From the NCBI GenBank assembly GCA_965204905.1, contig OZ242042.1, positions 1,054,001 to 1,118,000 on the forward strand: DNA of 64,000 bases. The letters run 5' to 3'. This document shows, piece by piece, positions 1 through 8,767 of the stretch. Origin of the DNA: Bin87 sp965204905 (lineage in GTDB: Bacteria; Chloroflexota; Dehalococcoidia; Lucifugimonadales; UBA3495). How positions within the stretch are numbered: position 1 is the first letter of the stretch; each line of letters begins with the position of its first letter. Both the position numbers and the translations under genes were made by a program. A model generated the notes under the pieces. The model had not been told where the DNA came from. It ran no database searches and saw only the letters and a list, made by a program, of their open reading frames with translations.

Positions 1-2736
1 GCCGGCCCTCAGCGACAGGACGAACACCTGCGGGCCGTGGGGGTCGTTCTGGAACCGCTCCACCATCCGGTCGCGGTTCTTGCGTGAGACGGCGCCGTGG
101 AGGATGGGCGTCTCGATGCCGTAGGTTTCCTGGACGTGCTGCTGGATGATGTTGCCCATGTCGGCGAACTGGCTGAAGACCAGGACGCGGTCGCCGGCGG
201 GGATGATCTCTTCCAGCAGTTCTTCAAGACGGGCCAGCTTGCCGGAACGGCCGGCGATGGTCGAATTGTCGCCCAGCAGTTGGCGCGGGTGGTTGCAGAC
301 CTGCTTCAGCTTGACGAGGGTTTCGAGGATGGAACCGCGACGCGCCATACCCTCGGCGTCCTCCAGCCGGGTTTCGACGTCGCGCAGCACGGCTTCATAG
401 AGGGTGACCTGCTCACGGGTGAGATTGCAGTATTGCTTGGTCTCGCGCTTGTCGGGCAGGTCGTCGATGATCGACGGGTCGGTCTTCAACCGGCGCAGGA
501 TGAACGGGCCGGTGGCCCTTTGAAGCTTGGCGGTCGCTTCATCGTCTCGGCCGGTTTGTATGGGGTTGAAGTACCGGCGCTTGAACTCCGCCTGGGATCC
601 CAGCAGGCCGGGGTTCAGGAACTGCATGATGGCCCACAGGTCGCCGACGTGGTTCTCGACGGGCGTGCCCGTGAGGGCAATGCGGTAGTCGGCGGGCAAC
701 GACCGGGCGGCCTGGGCCTGCCGGGTGACGGGGTTCTTGATGTTCTGAGCCTCATCGAGGGTGACGGACCGCCAATCGACGGAGGCCAGCAGCTCCCGGT
801 CTCTCGTCATTGTGCCGTAGCTGGTGATGACGATCTGGTGGTCGGCGGCTTGCTGGGCGAATTGTTGGCCGCGTTCGCGGCTCGGTCCATGGTGCAGCAT
901 CACGGGCAGGCTGGGCGTGAACTTCCGCGCCTCGCGCTGCCAGTTGTTGATCACGGAGGTTGGGCAGACCAGCAGGTTGGGCTTTTCATTGCCCTGCTGG
1001 TGGTCCCGCAACATGGCGGCGAGGGTCTGGATTGTCTTGCCGAGCCCCATGTCGTCGGCCAGGCAGGCGCCGAGGCCCCACCAGCGGAGGAAATCGAGCC
1101 ACGAGTAGCCCAGCTGCTGGTAGGGACGGAGTTCTCCGTTGAATTCCTGCGGTGTGTCCAGCAGAGCGATTTTGCCCTTCTGCTGGAGGGACTCCAGTAG
1201 ATCGTTGAGCCAGCCGGTGGTGGCCAGGGAGACGTTGTCGGTTTCCGCCTGCCGGTCGGCGCCCAGCCCGATGCGGATGACTTCCCGCAGGGTGGCCCGG
1301 TTGCGGTCGCGCCAGAAGTCGGCGGCGGCTCGAATCTCATCGGCGTTGATTTCGACCCACTGGCCGCGGAAGCGGACCAGCGGGACCTTCAGGTCGGCCA
1401 GTTCGAGGAGTTCCTCGGGTTCGATCACGTCGTCGCCCAAGGCTACTTCGACGTTCAGGTCGATGAGGGACGCCATGGTCATGTTGGCGCCGCCCTGCAT
1501 GGGCGGAGTGCGTACCTCGGCCCGAATGGTGGGACGGTTCTTTGTTCCCCGTCGGGTCCACCAGGAGGGCAGCATGACGCCGAAGCCGGCCTGCTGGAGC
1601 GCGGCCGCCTGCTGGGTGAGGAAATGGTGAGCCTGCTCGGCGCCTAGCGTTGCGCCGGCCGGTTTTGGCTTGTTCAGGCTGTCGGCGATGGGCGGGCATA
1701 CGGAGCTGGCCTGGGCCAGCGAGGTCAGCAGGAACTCGGCCGGGTTGAAGTCCGGCGACTGGCGCTCCTGGGCCGTTTTGAGGGGCAGCAGGAGGCTGTG
1801 GTCGTCGTGGGGCTGAAGCAGGTAGCGCAGGTACCAGTCCTGTTGATGGAGGGCGGCCGTTGGCTCGTCCTCGTCGGGTTCGGGTGGTTCTTCCAGCCGC
1901 AGGCAGAGGCGGTAGGGGGAGTTGGCCGCCGCGGAGATGGGTTGGTGCCATTCCCCAACCTGCCGGTGCAGTTGCTGGAGCTGGGCAGCGGTGGCGTGGA
2001 CTACGCCGTCCGCCGATGTCAGGGCATATAGCCAGGCTTCATGAACGGAGTCGGGCCGTGCGGAGCCCTCGATGGCGTCCAGGCGGATGATGTGGTTCAC
2101 GATGCCGGCGATGAACTCTTTCAGGATGGCCTGTGCTGGAGTCGTTGGTGGCCGGCGGTCTCCGCCGGTGAGGGCTCGTGCTGAATGTGGCATCGCCTTG
2201 GCCAGTTCGGCCAGGCGGTGGGCGTCGTCGCCGATGTAGACCGGCGTCCACACGGCTTGGGTCCCTTCATGGTTTTGCGTCACGTTGGGCAGGAGCTGTT
2301 CCCGTGCCGTCAGGGAGACGGCGAACATCAAAACGTGCTGCCAGTAGGCCACGTCGTGGCTCAGCACGATGCCGGGCGCCAGGACACGGACGCCCTGGCA
2401 GCGTTGCAGCAGTTCGATGGCCTGACCGATGGAAAGCTTGAGGATTGGCACGCGCCATGGCTTGATCCGGTGTTTGGCCGTCGATTTGAGCGGTGGGCCA
2501 GCCAAAGCTTCAGACGGCATTGGCCGGTGGCCCTGGCTGGGCAGCCACACGGTGGCTTCCGCCTTGACGTGGGCGTGGTCTGTGGGCGGGACGCCCACGG
2601 CTTCGGCCAGGCGCGATGCGCTGGCGGACCTCGGGTGGTGGATTCCAGCCGGCCGTCCTGACCGTGGGGGCCGGTCGGAGTCCTCGCCCCACAGCGTCAG
2701 GCTGCCGCCCAGTTGGGCGGCGTGGATGATGATCAT
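1..2736 (-). CDS. SNF2-family DNA helicase/ATPase (3' end outside window)
   Basis: The reading frame is open from the ATG at 2736 to the window start (912 codons), so the C-terminus is missing. Helicase motifs are clear: Walker A DDMGLGKT near residue 562, DEAQ near 662, LTGTP near 688, and the frame is cut inside motif V (SLRAG). About 500 residues precede the ATPase. The stretch just before it (LVRFRGQWVEI) resembles the SNF2-associated PF12419 domain, as in bacterial HepA/RapA-like SNF2 proteins. The family translocates on duplex DNA and remodels protein-DNA complexes. A purine-rich site AGAGGA lies about 9 bases before the ATG. It is co-directional with the PD-(D/E)XK nuclease upstream, so a helicase-nuclease partnership is plausible but inferred. 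Confidence 0.93.
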   Translation of the reverse strand, partial: MIIIHAAQLGGSLTLWGEDSDRPPRSGRPAGIHHPRSASASRLAEAVGVPPTDHAHVKAEATVWLPSQGHRPMPSEALAGPPLKSTAKHRIKPWRVPILKLSIGQAIELLQRCQGVRVLAPGIVLSHDVAYWQHVLMFAVSLTAREQLLPNVTQNHEGTQAVWTPVYIGDDAHRLAELAKAMPHSARALTGGDRRPPTTPAQAILKEFIAGIVNHIIRLDAIEGSARPDSVHEAWLYALTSADGVVHATAAQLQQLHRQVGEWHQPISAAANSPYRLCLRLEEPPEPDEDEPTAALHQQDWYLRYLLQPHDDHSLLLPLKTAQERQSPDFNPAEFLLTSLAQASSVCPPIADSLNKPKPAGATLGAEQAHHFLTQQAAALQQAGFGVMLPSWWTRRGTKNRPTIRAEVRTPPMQGGANMTMASLIDLNVEVALGDDVIEPEELLELADLKVPLVRFRGQWVEINADEIRAAADFWRDRNRATLREVIRIGLGADRQAETDNVSLATTGWLNDLLESLQQKGKIALLDTPQEFNGELRPYQQLGYSWLDFLRWWGLGACLADDMGLGKTIQTLAAMLRDHQQGNEKPNLLVCPTSVINNWQREARKFTPSLPVMLHHGPSRERGQQFAQQAADHQIVITSYGTMTRDRELLASVDWRSVTLDEAQNIKNPVTRQAQAARSLPADYRIALTGTPVENHVGDLWAIMQFLNPGLLGSQAEFKRRYFNPIQTGRDDEATAKLQRATGPFILRRLKTDPSIIDDLPDKRETKQYCNLTREQVTLYEAVLRDVETRLEDAEGMARRGSILETLVKLKQVCNHPRQLLGDNSTIAGRSGKLARLEELLEEIIPAGDRVLVFSQFADMGNIIQQHVQETYGIETPILHGAVSRKNRDRMVERFQNDPHGPQVFVLSLRAG

Positions 2737-3210
2737 TTCGGTGTCCTCTCTTGAAGTTTTACTACGCGGTGCGTGCCGAAGGAAAGGGGCGCGCGGAGGC
2801 CGAAGGTGCGGGACACGCACCGGTTTCCGCTGGAAACGGGTCCGGGGGTGCTCTACGGCCTTTGGTGTGCTGTAGGCGCGTGCTGCGCGTTAGGCCCTGC
2901 GATTCCCTTTCCGCTTTTCGGCGATCTCGCCCTGCTGCTCTGGCCTGGGCGAGTTAGCGAAACGCCCTATGGACCGGGCCGTGCGTTTGGCCGGGCTGAC
3001 GGCGGTGACAAGATACTTGACCGTTAGCTTCGGTGCTGGTCTGCGTCGACCGCATCGGTATCGTCGATGGCGTGAAGATACGCGGTGACGTGGAGCAAGG
3101 GAGTGTCGGTGGGGTGCTGTGGATCCGTCTGCGCTAAGGTCGCTGGCGAGCCCCAGTCGCCGCAATGGACAGTGATCGCGGTGATGTGGGCTGCCCCGGG
3201 ATGGCGCCGT
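2737..3210. other. 474 bp gap between SNF2 and nuclease genes
   Basis: No convincing gene is visible. The minus strand downstream of the nuclease stop has an open frame (about 3024-3200) in a different phase. It reads like protein but has no start codon or ribosome site; it may be a frameshifted remnant of a longer nuclease C-terminus. The SNF2 promoter should lie here, but no good -35/-10 pair was found. Confidence 0.4.
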
Positions 3211-3864
3211 TCAGAAGTCGCTGGTCCGTTCCTGGGGTACCTCGTTGGGTTGGTCGATTCTCTCGGGGCAGTCGGCGGCCGTGATGTCGCAGAAGCGGCA
3301 TTCCTGGAAGCTGGGCGTCGGCTTGGGCGGGTCAGGGGCGGCGAGGCGGCGGATGGTGGAGCCGAGCTGGTTGATGAACAGACCGGGCAGGGCGCCCCTG
3401 GGGACGCGGGCGATGCGGGAGGGATAGACGACCTCGCCGGAAAGCCTGGCGTGGCGGAAGCGCTCCGGCAGGGCTTTGGGCAGGGCGTACTGGTAGATCT
3501 GTAGTTGAACGGTGTGCCAGGGCTGTTCCTGGCCGGTTTTGACGTCGATGATGAGGGCGTCGTTGCCGCGGTCGACGATGAGGTCGGGCCGGCCGGCGAG
3601 GGTGGCGGTGCGGCCACGGAGCTGGAAGCTGTTCTGGGCTTCGACGTAAACGTCGCAGCCGCGTTCTTGCCACTCGGCTTTGATCTGGTTCAGCAGTGCG
3701 GTGTGGTCCAGCAACCACTGGGATTGGTCAAAGTCGCGGGGCTGTCGGGTCCAGTGCTGGTAGTGGGCTTTGAACCAGATGGCCCACTCGCAGGACCGTT
3801 CGCCGGTGAGGAGGCGGGGCAGCCAGGTGGCCCAGATGTAGGGTTGTTCGCGTAGTTGGGGCAC
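3211..3864 (-). CDS. PD-(D/E)XK nuclease, RecB/Cas4-like with probable Fe-S cluster
   Basis: This is a 217-residue protein. Nuclease motifs are G-R-P-D (D94), I-I-D-V-K (D107, K109) and a Q-x-x-x-Y-type motif near residues 120-126, typical of the RecB nuclease fold (PF12705-like). Cys25 near the N-terminus plus Cys189, Cys192 and Cys199 after the nuclease core match the one-plus-three cysteine layout of the 4Fe-4S nucleases AddB and Cas4. The start is GTG at 3864 with GGAG about 9 bases upstream. It lies between the paralog array (upstream) and the SNF2 gene (downstream), all on one strand. A role in DNA end processing or defence is inferred from family and partner. Confidence 0.85.
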   Translation of the reverse strand: MPQLREQPYIWATWLPRLLTGERSCEWAIWFKAHYQHWTRQPRDFDQSQWLLDHTALLNQIKAEWQERGCDVYVEAQNSFQLRGRTATLAGRPDLIVDRGNDALIIDVKTGQEQPWHTVQLQIYQYALPKALPERFRHARLSGEVVYPSRIARVPRGALPGLFINQLGSTIRRLAAPDPPKPTPSFQECRFCDITAADCPERIDQPNEVPQERTSDF

Positions 3865-3901
3865 TGCACGGCTCCGGGATGAGGAGTAGCCGTGGTCGGC
3901 T

Positions 3902-3966
3902 CCATTGGATGATATGTGCTGAAGATTCAGTCGGGCAATGGCCGGCTGTCATCAAATTCAAATGGA
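3902..3966. repeat. Cassette 3' repeat, copy 1
   Basis: This is a conserved ~60 bp element at the 3' end of paralog A, overlapping its stop codon. An outer inverted repeat CATTG/CAATG encloses an inner hairpin with arms CTGAA and TTCAG. Here no poly-A/T terminator is attached, unlike copies 2, 4 and 5. Confidence 0.85.
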
Positions 3967-5082
3967 GAGAGGGTCGGCGTCCTGCAGCGTCAGGCTGACG
4001 GTGCGGTCCGGGTTGATGACCATGGTGCCCTCGCTTGCTTCCTTATAAAGTGCGGTCATCAAAGCGCTGTCGGTGACCTTGAACCGTTTGCGGATATGCT
4101 CTTGCAATTCGGTGATTGGAAGGGGGTGTGGTGATTGTTCAAGTAAGTGGAAAACCTCGTCGGAGATGGTGAGGCGTAGGCCACGTTGGTTGCCGGGATC
4201 GGAGTGGCCTACTGGCCATGATGAAAGGCCGTACGTGCTGCGTCCGGCCCATTTGAATTCCTGTCTCCTATGTATAGCCAGCATGATCTGGGCTTTCGAA
4301 TACTGGCGTTCGATACCGTCGCGTTGAGCGATCTGATTGACCAGTGGGGTCAGCTCGTCGATGGTGAGGGGTCGTTGTGCCTCGTGCAGGGCTCGGGTCG
4401 CGTAATGGGCCATGAACTTGGGGTCCGAGATGAGTGGGATGTTCCACCCGATAATGGGGTGGTAGACGTTTGTGGAGGGATCGGGAATGTTGGCGGTGAT
4501 TGCCTGGATGTGAAGTGAGAGGTTGAAATTGGGCCAGGCGGCCATGGTGTCGTGCCACGTGGTCAGGTGGTGGAAGAGGTGCTCGGGGGTTGCACCGGCC
4601 TGGTGCTTGCCGGCGATCTGCCTGGCATCGTCGACTAACCGGCGCAGGGATGGCCGTGGTTGCGCTAGTTTGGGCATGGCGTCGAGAATCGCCAGGCCCC
4701 AGGATTCTTCATTGGAGTGGATGGCGCCGATATTGGTGAGTTGCTTGATCACGGTGGACTGTTGTTTGGGGCTAAGCCTGAGCCGCTGTAGCGCGAGCTC
4801 AAGGCCGGCCATGTTGGCTATTTCGTCCGCTTTGAGGATGGCTGTGCAAACGGGATTCCGTGGGTCCCGGCGGGCCTGGTCGAGTAGTCGTGTCAACCCT
4901 TGGTTAGCAACCTGGCGGGCGCGTTCCCGGGTTTTGCCGTGATGTCGGGCGATTTCGGCAAGGGACTGGCGGTCGTGGAGTGATGCATGCAGGATGTCCC
5001 TTTGCATCTGAGTGAGATTGGTCTGCGCGTCGTACCAGGTGGTAACGAACTGGTCGAGGTCGGCGAAGATTTTGTAGTCCAT
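3958..5082 (-). CDS. Array paralog A: sigma-region-4-like/HARE-like winged-helix protein
   Basis: The product has 374 residues. Residues ~27-68 read like sigma-70 region 4 (L-A-E-I-A then T-R-E-R-A-R-Q). Residues ~225-289 resemble a HARE-HTH winged helix (RALHEA-RPLTIDEL, ending STYGLSSW). Residues ~304-364 form a second winged helix closing with INPDRTVSL. It has no catalytic motif, so it is probably a DNA-binding regulator. The start is ATG 5082, because paralogs D and E begin at the aligned position; an in-frame ATG at 5202 would read through the repeat and terminator. From residue ~146 onward it is almost identical to paralog D, whereas residues 1-40 match paralog C, so the gene is a mosaic. 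No strong ribosome site is visible. Confidence 0.8.
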   Translation of the reverse strand: MDYKIFADLDQFVTTWYDAQTNLTQMQRDILHASLHDRQSLAEIARHHGKTRERARQVANQGLTRLLDQARRDPRNPVCTAILKADEIANMAGLELALQRLRLSPKQQSTVIKQLTNIGAIHSNEESWGLAILDAMPKLAQPRPSLRRLVDDARQIAGKHQAGATPEHLFHHLTTWHDTMAAWPNFNLSLHIQAITANIPDPSTNVYHPIIGWNIPLISDPKFMAHYATRALHEAQRPLTIDELTPLVNQIAQRDGIERQYSKAQIMLAIHRRQEFKWAGRSTYGLSSWPVGHSDPGNQRGLRLTISDEVFHLLEQSPHPLPITELQEHIRKRFKVTDSALMTALYKEASEGTMVINPDRTVSLTLQDADPLSI

Positions 5083-5142
5083 GGTTCGATGGTATCCGTG
5101 GTTTGGGAATCCGGTTGGCGGAAATAGAGCGGTGTGGGCAAC

Positions 5143-5165
5143 AAAAAAGCCGCCTGTGGGCGGCT
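5143..5165 (-). terminator. Intrinsic terminator between array units
   Basis: On the minus strand a 7-bp stem (AGCCGCC/GGCGGCT) with a 4-base loop is followed by six T residues. It lies after the 5222-5458 gene and before paralog A, so it insulates A from upstream transcription. Confidence 0.85.
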
Positions 5166-5166
5166 G

Positions 5167-5231
5167 CATTGGATGGTATGCGCTGAAGATTCGGGCGTGC
5201 AATGGCCGGCTGTCATCAAATTCAAATGGAG
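5167..5231. repeat. Cassette 3' repeat, copy 2
   Basis: This is the same ~60 bp element as at 3902, directly after and overlapping the stop of the chimeric membrane gene. It shows that the repeat also follows a unit that encodes no complete paralog. Confidence 0.85.
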
Positions 5232-5458
5232 TGAGAGTCGGCGTCCTGCGTCTTCAGGCTGACGGTGCGGTCCGGGTTGATGACCATGGTGCCCCGGCGT
5301 GCTTCCTTTGTCTCGCCGTCGCGACCGGGGGCGGGTGCCATCGCCACGATTACGACGACCACGGCGGTTACGCCCAGAATGCCGCCGCCGTAGGCGAGCC
5401 ACATGTACCAGCGGGTCCAACGATTTTTTGGTGAGGCGCGTCGTTCATTCTCGGTCAT
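5222..5458 (-). CDS. Small membrane protein with paralog-derived C-terminal tail (chimera)
   Basis: The 78-residue product has a basic N-terminus, one transmembrane segment (GGGILGVTAVVVVIVAM), then a C-terminal tail of about 27 residues (GTMVINPDRTVSL and beyond) nearly identical to the end of paralogs A and D. The tail is cut off from its winged-helix domain, so it is probably a recombination scar joining an unrelated gene to the 3' end of a lost paralog. ATG 5458 was chosen because AGGAAG lies about 10 bases upstream; an ATG at 5491 lacks a ribosome site. Confidence 0.6.
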   Translation of the reverse strand: MTENERRASPKNRWTRWYMWLAYGGGILGVTAVVVVIVAMAPAPGRDGETKEARRGTMVINPDRTVSLKTQDADSHSI

Positions 5459-5530
5459 CATCGGGGAGCTTCCTGCGGGGTGGCTACCCATCGCGCCGGC
5501 AGTGGAATCGGAGTAGCGAAATCTCCTTCT

Positions 5531-6829
5531 TCACTGGTCGTTGGACGTATCCGGTCTCCGGTAGGTGAGGGTCCACCCGCTGTGGTGTTCGAATTTGAAC
5601 TCGCCTGATTCAGGCAGTGCGGACTGGGGCGTGAAGTTGGTCAACAGCCGTTCTGCTTCGTGCTGCAGGCCGGTGGCCTCGCCGTGGACAGCCCGCACGG
5701 CAGCGGTGGATACTGCCCTGCTGTAGTGGGAGTTGTCGAAGCGTTCTGCACCGTGGTACGGCGGCCCCCAGAAGGCTTTCATCAATATGCTGGCAATGAA
5801 CTCGTGGTCCGTGATGCCCTTGGTGACGAAGAAGGCTTCGCTGTTCTGCTGTCGGGAGCCGCACGTGGCGATGTCGGCGGATACTGTGACCGGTTTGCCG
5901 TCCACTTCCAGGTGCAGGGTGATCGAGCTGGCCCTGCCGCCGAAGGGGCGTTGGTGTGGTGATTCGTCGGCGCTCCTGACCGTCAGTTCGTCGCCGTCTG
6001 TCGTGCTGATGTCCATGCTCCGGAAGGTCATCTGCGCCGGCGTCGGGTCGGATACGGGTATGTAGCCGTGGTTTTGGCCGTATAGGGCTGCTGCGACCGT
6101 AAAAGCCAGGACGGGGTCGTCGATGTCGAGGTTCACGGGCGTCAGGTCGGTCCATAGCAGGTTTCGGGGACCGTCGTCGTGGCTGTAATATTGCGGCGGC
6201 GGCGGCCAGGCTGCCACTGGCTCTGGCCGTTTGGGGTCGATGCCGAATTTGGATTCGGCGGCGGCGTACTGTTCGTCGGCCTGACGGAGCGTTTCCGGCA
6301 TAAGGTCGAATCGGTGGGAGAAGGTGGTCCGGCTGATGGCGGGCAGTTCGTCGGTCAAGATCTGGGGTTCGACGGCGATTTCCTCGACCACCGTGAAGTG
6401 TTCGGCGAACTGGGTTTCGGCTGGCCGATGCTGGAGCTGCCTGATTTCGTGTCTGTAGGATAGTCCCTGTACGTGGAGGTTTTCCGGCAAACGGTTGGGC
6501 TTGGGTATTGGCGAATGGATCAGCGGGTGGCCGGTGGATGCGCTGTCGTAGCACGCCTCGGTGGGCGCCGGCGACGTTTCGAGCGTTTCTCCGTTGACGG
6601 TGACGGGATGCGGGTAGTGCTCCAGCATCTGCTTCACCTGCATGAGCATTTTCTGGGGATGGTTATTGATCGTGATCTCGTCGCCGTGGGCGGCAACCCT
6701 GACGACGTTGTGGCGGCTGTCGTCGGAGGTTTTTGGGGAGTTTCCCTCTGTCGGTGTTACCGTCACGTCCAGTGGGACGCCTTGGTCGTGGAGCAGTTGG
6801 TGTAGCTGGCGTACTTCGTCCGGGGACAT
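5531..6829 (-). CDS. Hypothetical protein in array cassette 2
   Basis: The product has 432 residues and is not recognised. It is soluble, without signal peptide or clear membrane segment. The N-terminus reads like a small alpha/beta module (GDEITINNH followed by a helix); the middle is rich in Pro and acidic residues, and the C-terminus contains many His and aromatic residues. ATG 6829 is preferred over the upstream ATG at 6931 because GAGGAAA sits just upstream. It lies between a 106-residue hypothetical gene and the chimeric membrane gene, probably one operon. This set sits where a paralog would be expected. Confidence 0.6.
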   Translation of the reverse strand: MSPDEVRQLHQLLHDQGVPLDVTVTPTEGNSPKTSDDSRHNVVRVAAHGDEITINNHPQKMLMQVKQMLEHYPHPVTVNGETLETSPAPTEACYDSASTGHPLIHSPIPKPNRLPENLHVQGLSYRHEIRQLQHRPAETQFAEHFTVVEEIAVEPQILTDELPAISRTTFSHRFDLMPETLRQADEQYAAAESKFGIDPKRPEPVAAWPPPPQYYSHDDGPRNLLWTDLTPVNLDIDDPVLAFTVAAALYGQNHGYIPVSDPTPAQMTFRSMDISTTDGDELTVRSADESPHQRPFGGRASSITLHLEVDGKPVTVSADIATCGSRQQNSEAFFVTKGITDHEFIASILMKAFWGPPYHGAERFDNSHYSRAVSTAAVRAVHGEATGLQHEAERLLTNFTPQSALPESGEFKFEHHSGWTLTYRRPDTSNDQ

Positions 6830-6882
6830 GCTTTCCTCGCATTTCGTAGAGCGTGAAGTTTGACGGCCTTCGTTCGCGCTGG

Positions 6883-7203
6883 CTACTTGTGCCGGTGTTC
6901 GTCCAGGCGGTGAATGGATACCAACTCCCATTCGGGGTCCGGCGGCACCAGGGTAGGGTCGTGCTTGCGCGGTTTGACCTCGATGACCACGTACTCGTCC
7001 TGCGGGATACCGTACAGCGCGGACTGGATCTTGTCCACGTACACGGTCGTCATGTTGTGCCCGCTGAGCGTGCCCAGCTTTGTCCGGTAATACGGTGGGA
7101 AGTCGAAGAAAGCTCGGTGCACTACGCCGTCTTCTCCGACCTCATAGCCTTCTATGCGGCACATCCAGGCCTGTGTGACTTGGTTTTTCTTTTTGACCTT
7201 CAT
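6883..7203 (-). CDS. Small hypothetical protein in array cassette 2
   Basis: This 106-residue protein starts with a Lys-rich stretch (MKVKKKNQ), then an ordered-looking alpha/beta sequence containing DEYVVIEVKPRKHDP. The family is not recognised. ATG 7203 follows AAGGAA with good spacing. The longer frame beginning at 7497 would read through the cassette repeat and is unlikely. It is the first gene of the cassette. Confidence 0.55.
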   Translation of the reverse strand: MKVKKKNQVTQAWMCRIEGYEVGEDGVVHRAFFDFPPYYRTKLGTLSGHNMTTVYVDKIQSALYGIPQDEYVVIEVKPRKHDPTLVPPDPEWELVSIHRLDEHRHK

Positions 7204-7445
7204 GTGGGATTCCTTCTTGGACGCCGAAGGTGACGACGCCGGTGGGTTGGGCATCTGGGCTGGCAACTGCGCGAAATCTACCCCGTGGCTCTGCGGGGAG
7301 CTCCGGGGCCGGTTTCCAGCCGCCTGATGCGGTTCTACGGTTGTGGCTTGCCGTTTCGGATGGTGAGGACGCTTCGGTAGCGGTATCCCGCGTTTCGGAT
7401 GGCTTCGGCTCCGTCCGTGTTCCGGCCGATTAGCGCCGCCACCTG

Positions 7446-7503
7446 ATTGGATGATGTGTGCTGAAGATTCAGTCGGGCAATGGCCGGCTGTCATCAAATG
7501 GAG
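7446..7503. repeat. Cassette 3' repeat, copy 3
   Basis: This copy follows paralog C. It lacks about 6 bp near the stop codon compared with the others and has no attached terminator. Bases 7204-7445 between it and the next gene contain nothing recognisable. Confidence 0.85.
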
Positions 7504-8618
7504 TGAGGGTCAGCGGCTTGCGGCTTCAGGCTGACCGTGCGGTCCGGGTGGACGATGAACCGGTGTCCGCCGCGCTTTCCTGCCAAAGCATAGTAGACCG
7601 CACCGGGGGTGACGTTGAAACGTCCGAGGATATGTTGCTGGATGTCGTCGTACGCAACCGGTTCAGTTGACTTGAGGAGCAGGTAAACGATCTCCTGGGT
7701 GATCTGGGTTCGCTCGGAGGTGGGTTGGCTGTCGGAGGAATGGCCGACGTCCCATGATTTGAGCCCGTAGGTGCTGGGCCCGGCCCATTTGTAGCCCTGG
7801 TGGGTGTGGATGGTCCCGGCGACCTGCACGTTGGTGTAGGTGCGGTCGATGCCGTCGAGTCGGGCTAAGCGGTTGGCGGATTGAACGATTTCCGGGATGG
7901 TGAGAGGTTGGCCGGCTTTGTCCAGGGCCCGGCTGATGTAATGTTTGGTGAAGATCGGGTCGTTCTTGATGGGTATGGTCCAACCTTTTATGGGGTGGAA
8001 GGCGCCGGTCTTTGGATCGGTAGCGGTGCCGGTCATGGCCTTGATGTGGAGAGCGATGTTGAATCTGGGCCACTGGGCGATGGTGTCGTGCCATTGGGTG
8101 AGGTGAGCATGGAGGTGACGGGGGGTAATGCCGCGGTGGTGGGTTCCTGCTACTTGGCGTGCATCATGGGCGAGGCGACGGAGGGATGGGCGCGGGCGTC
8201 TGGGTTTGTGCATGGTGTCCAGGATCACCAGGGCCCAGGAAGTTTGGTCGGGCGAGATGGCTCCGATGTTGGTGAGCTGCTGGATGACGGTTTCTGATGA
8301 CTTGGTGGAAAGGCTGCGAGGTCGTAGTGCGATCTCTAGTCCGGCCCTGTCGGCTATCTTTTCGGCTTTGGCAACAGCGATGCGCACGGGATTGCGGCGG
8401 TCCTTGCGAGCCTCGCGGAGCAGGCGTCTGGCTCCTTTCTCGGCGATCTGTCGGACGTATTCGCGGGATATGCCGTATCGTTGAGCGATTTCGGCCAATG
8501 TCCTTCGTTCGTGCAGTGATGCGTGGACGATGTCCCTTTGGTCCTGGGTGAGATTGGCCTGTGCCTCGTACCATGCAGTAACGAACTGGTCGAGGTCGGC
8601 AAAGATTCTGTGGTCCAT
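7494..8618 (-). CDS. Array paralog C: sigma-region-4-like/HARE-like winged-helix protein
   Basis: The product has 374 residues with the same architecture as paralog A: sigma-region-4-like HTH (ISREYVRQIAEKG), HARE-like winged helix (ALDKAGQPLTIPEI to STYGLKSW) and C-terminal winged helix ending HPDRTVSL. The C-terminal ~145 residues are almost identical to paralog E, while residues 1-40 and the upstream leader match paralog A. ATG 8618 is used by analogy with D and E. It probably binds DNA; the target is unknown. Confidence 0.8.
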   Translation of the reverse strand: MDHRIFADLDQFVTAWYEAQANLTQDQRDIVHASLHERRTLAEIAQRYGISREYVRQIAEKGARRLLREARKDRRNPVRIAVAKAEKIADRAGLEIALRPRSLSTKSSETVIQQLTNIGAISPDQTSWALVILDTMHKPRRPRPSLRRLAHDARQVAGTHHRGITPRHLHAHLTQWHDTIAQWPRFNIALHIKAMTGTATDPKTGAFHPIKGWTIPIKNDPIFTKHYISRALDKAGQPLTIPEIVQSANRLARLDGIDRTYTNVQVAGTIHTHQGYKWAGPSTYGLKSWDVGHSSDSQPTSERTQITQEIVYLLLKSTEPVAYDDIQQHILGRFNVTPGAVYYALAGKRGGHRFIVHPDRTVSLKPQAADPHSI

Positions 8619-8678
8619 GGTTCGACGGTATCCGTGATTTGGGAATCCGGTTGGCGGAAATAGAGTGGTTTGGGCAAC

Positions 8679-8701
8679 AAAAAAGCCGCCTGTGGGCGGC
8701 T
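8679..8701 (-). terminator. Intrinsic terminator between array units
   Basis: This is the same 7-bp stem, 4-base loop and T6 run as at 5143. It follows paralog D and precedes paralog C. Confidence 0.85.
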
Positions 8702-8702
8702 G

Positions 8703-8767
8703 CATTGGATGGTATGCGCTGAAGATTCGGGCGTGCAATGGCCGGCTGTCATCAAATTCAAATGGAG
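8703..8767. repeat. Cassette 3' repeat, copy 4
   Basis: This copy is nearly identical to copy 2 at 5167, including the adjoining terminator and leader, and lies at the 3' end of paralog D. Confidence 0.85.

Noticed and set aside
97..1200. Long plus-strand open frame opposite the SNF2 gene (367 codons)
   Set aside because: It is the reverse-strand shadow of the helicase; the helicase motifs are on the minus strand and the plus reading has no recognisable domain.
5083..5202. Longer start of paralog A at 5202 (and of paralog C at 8738)
   Set aside because: The extra 40 codons read through the repeat and the intrinsic terminator; D and E start at the aligned inner ATG.
6883..7497. Long frame starting inside repeat copy 3
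   Set aside because: The first ~98 codons come from the repeat and a low-information stretch; a well-placed ribosome site supports ATG 7203.
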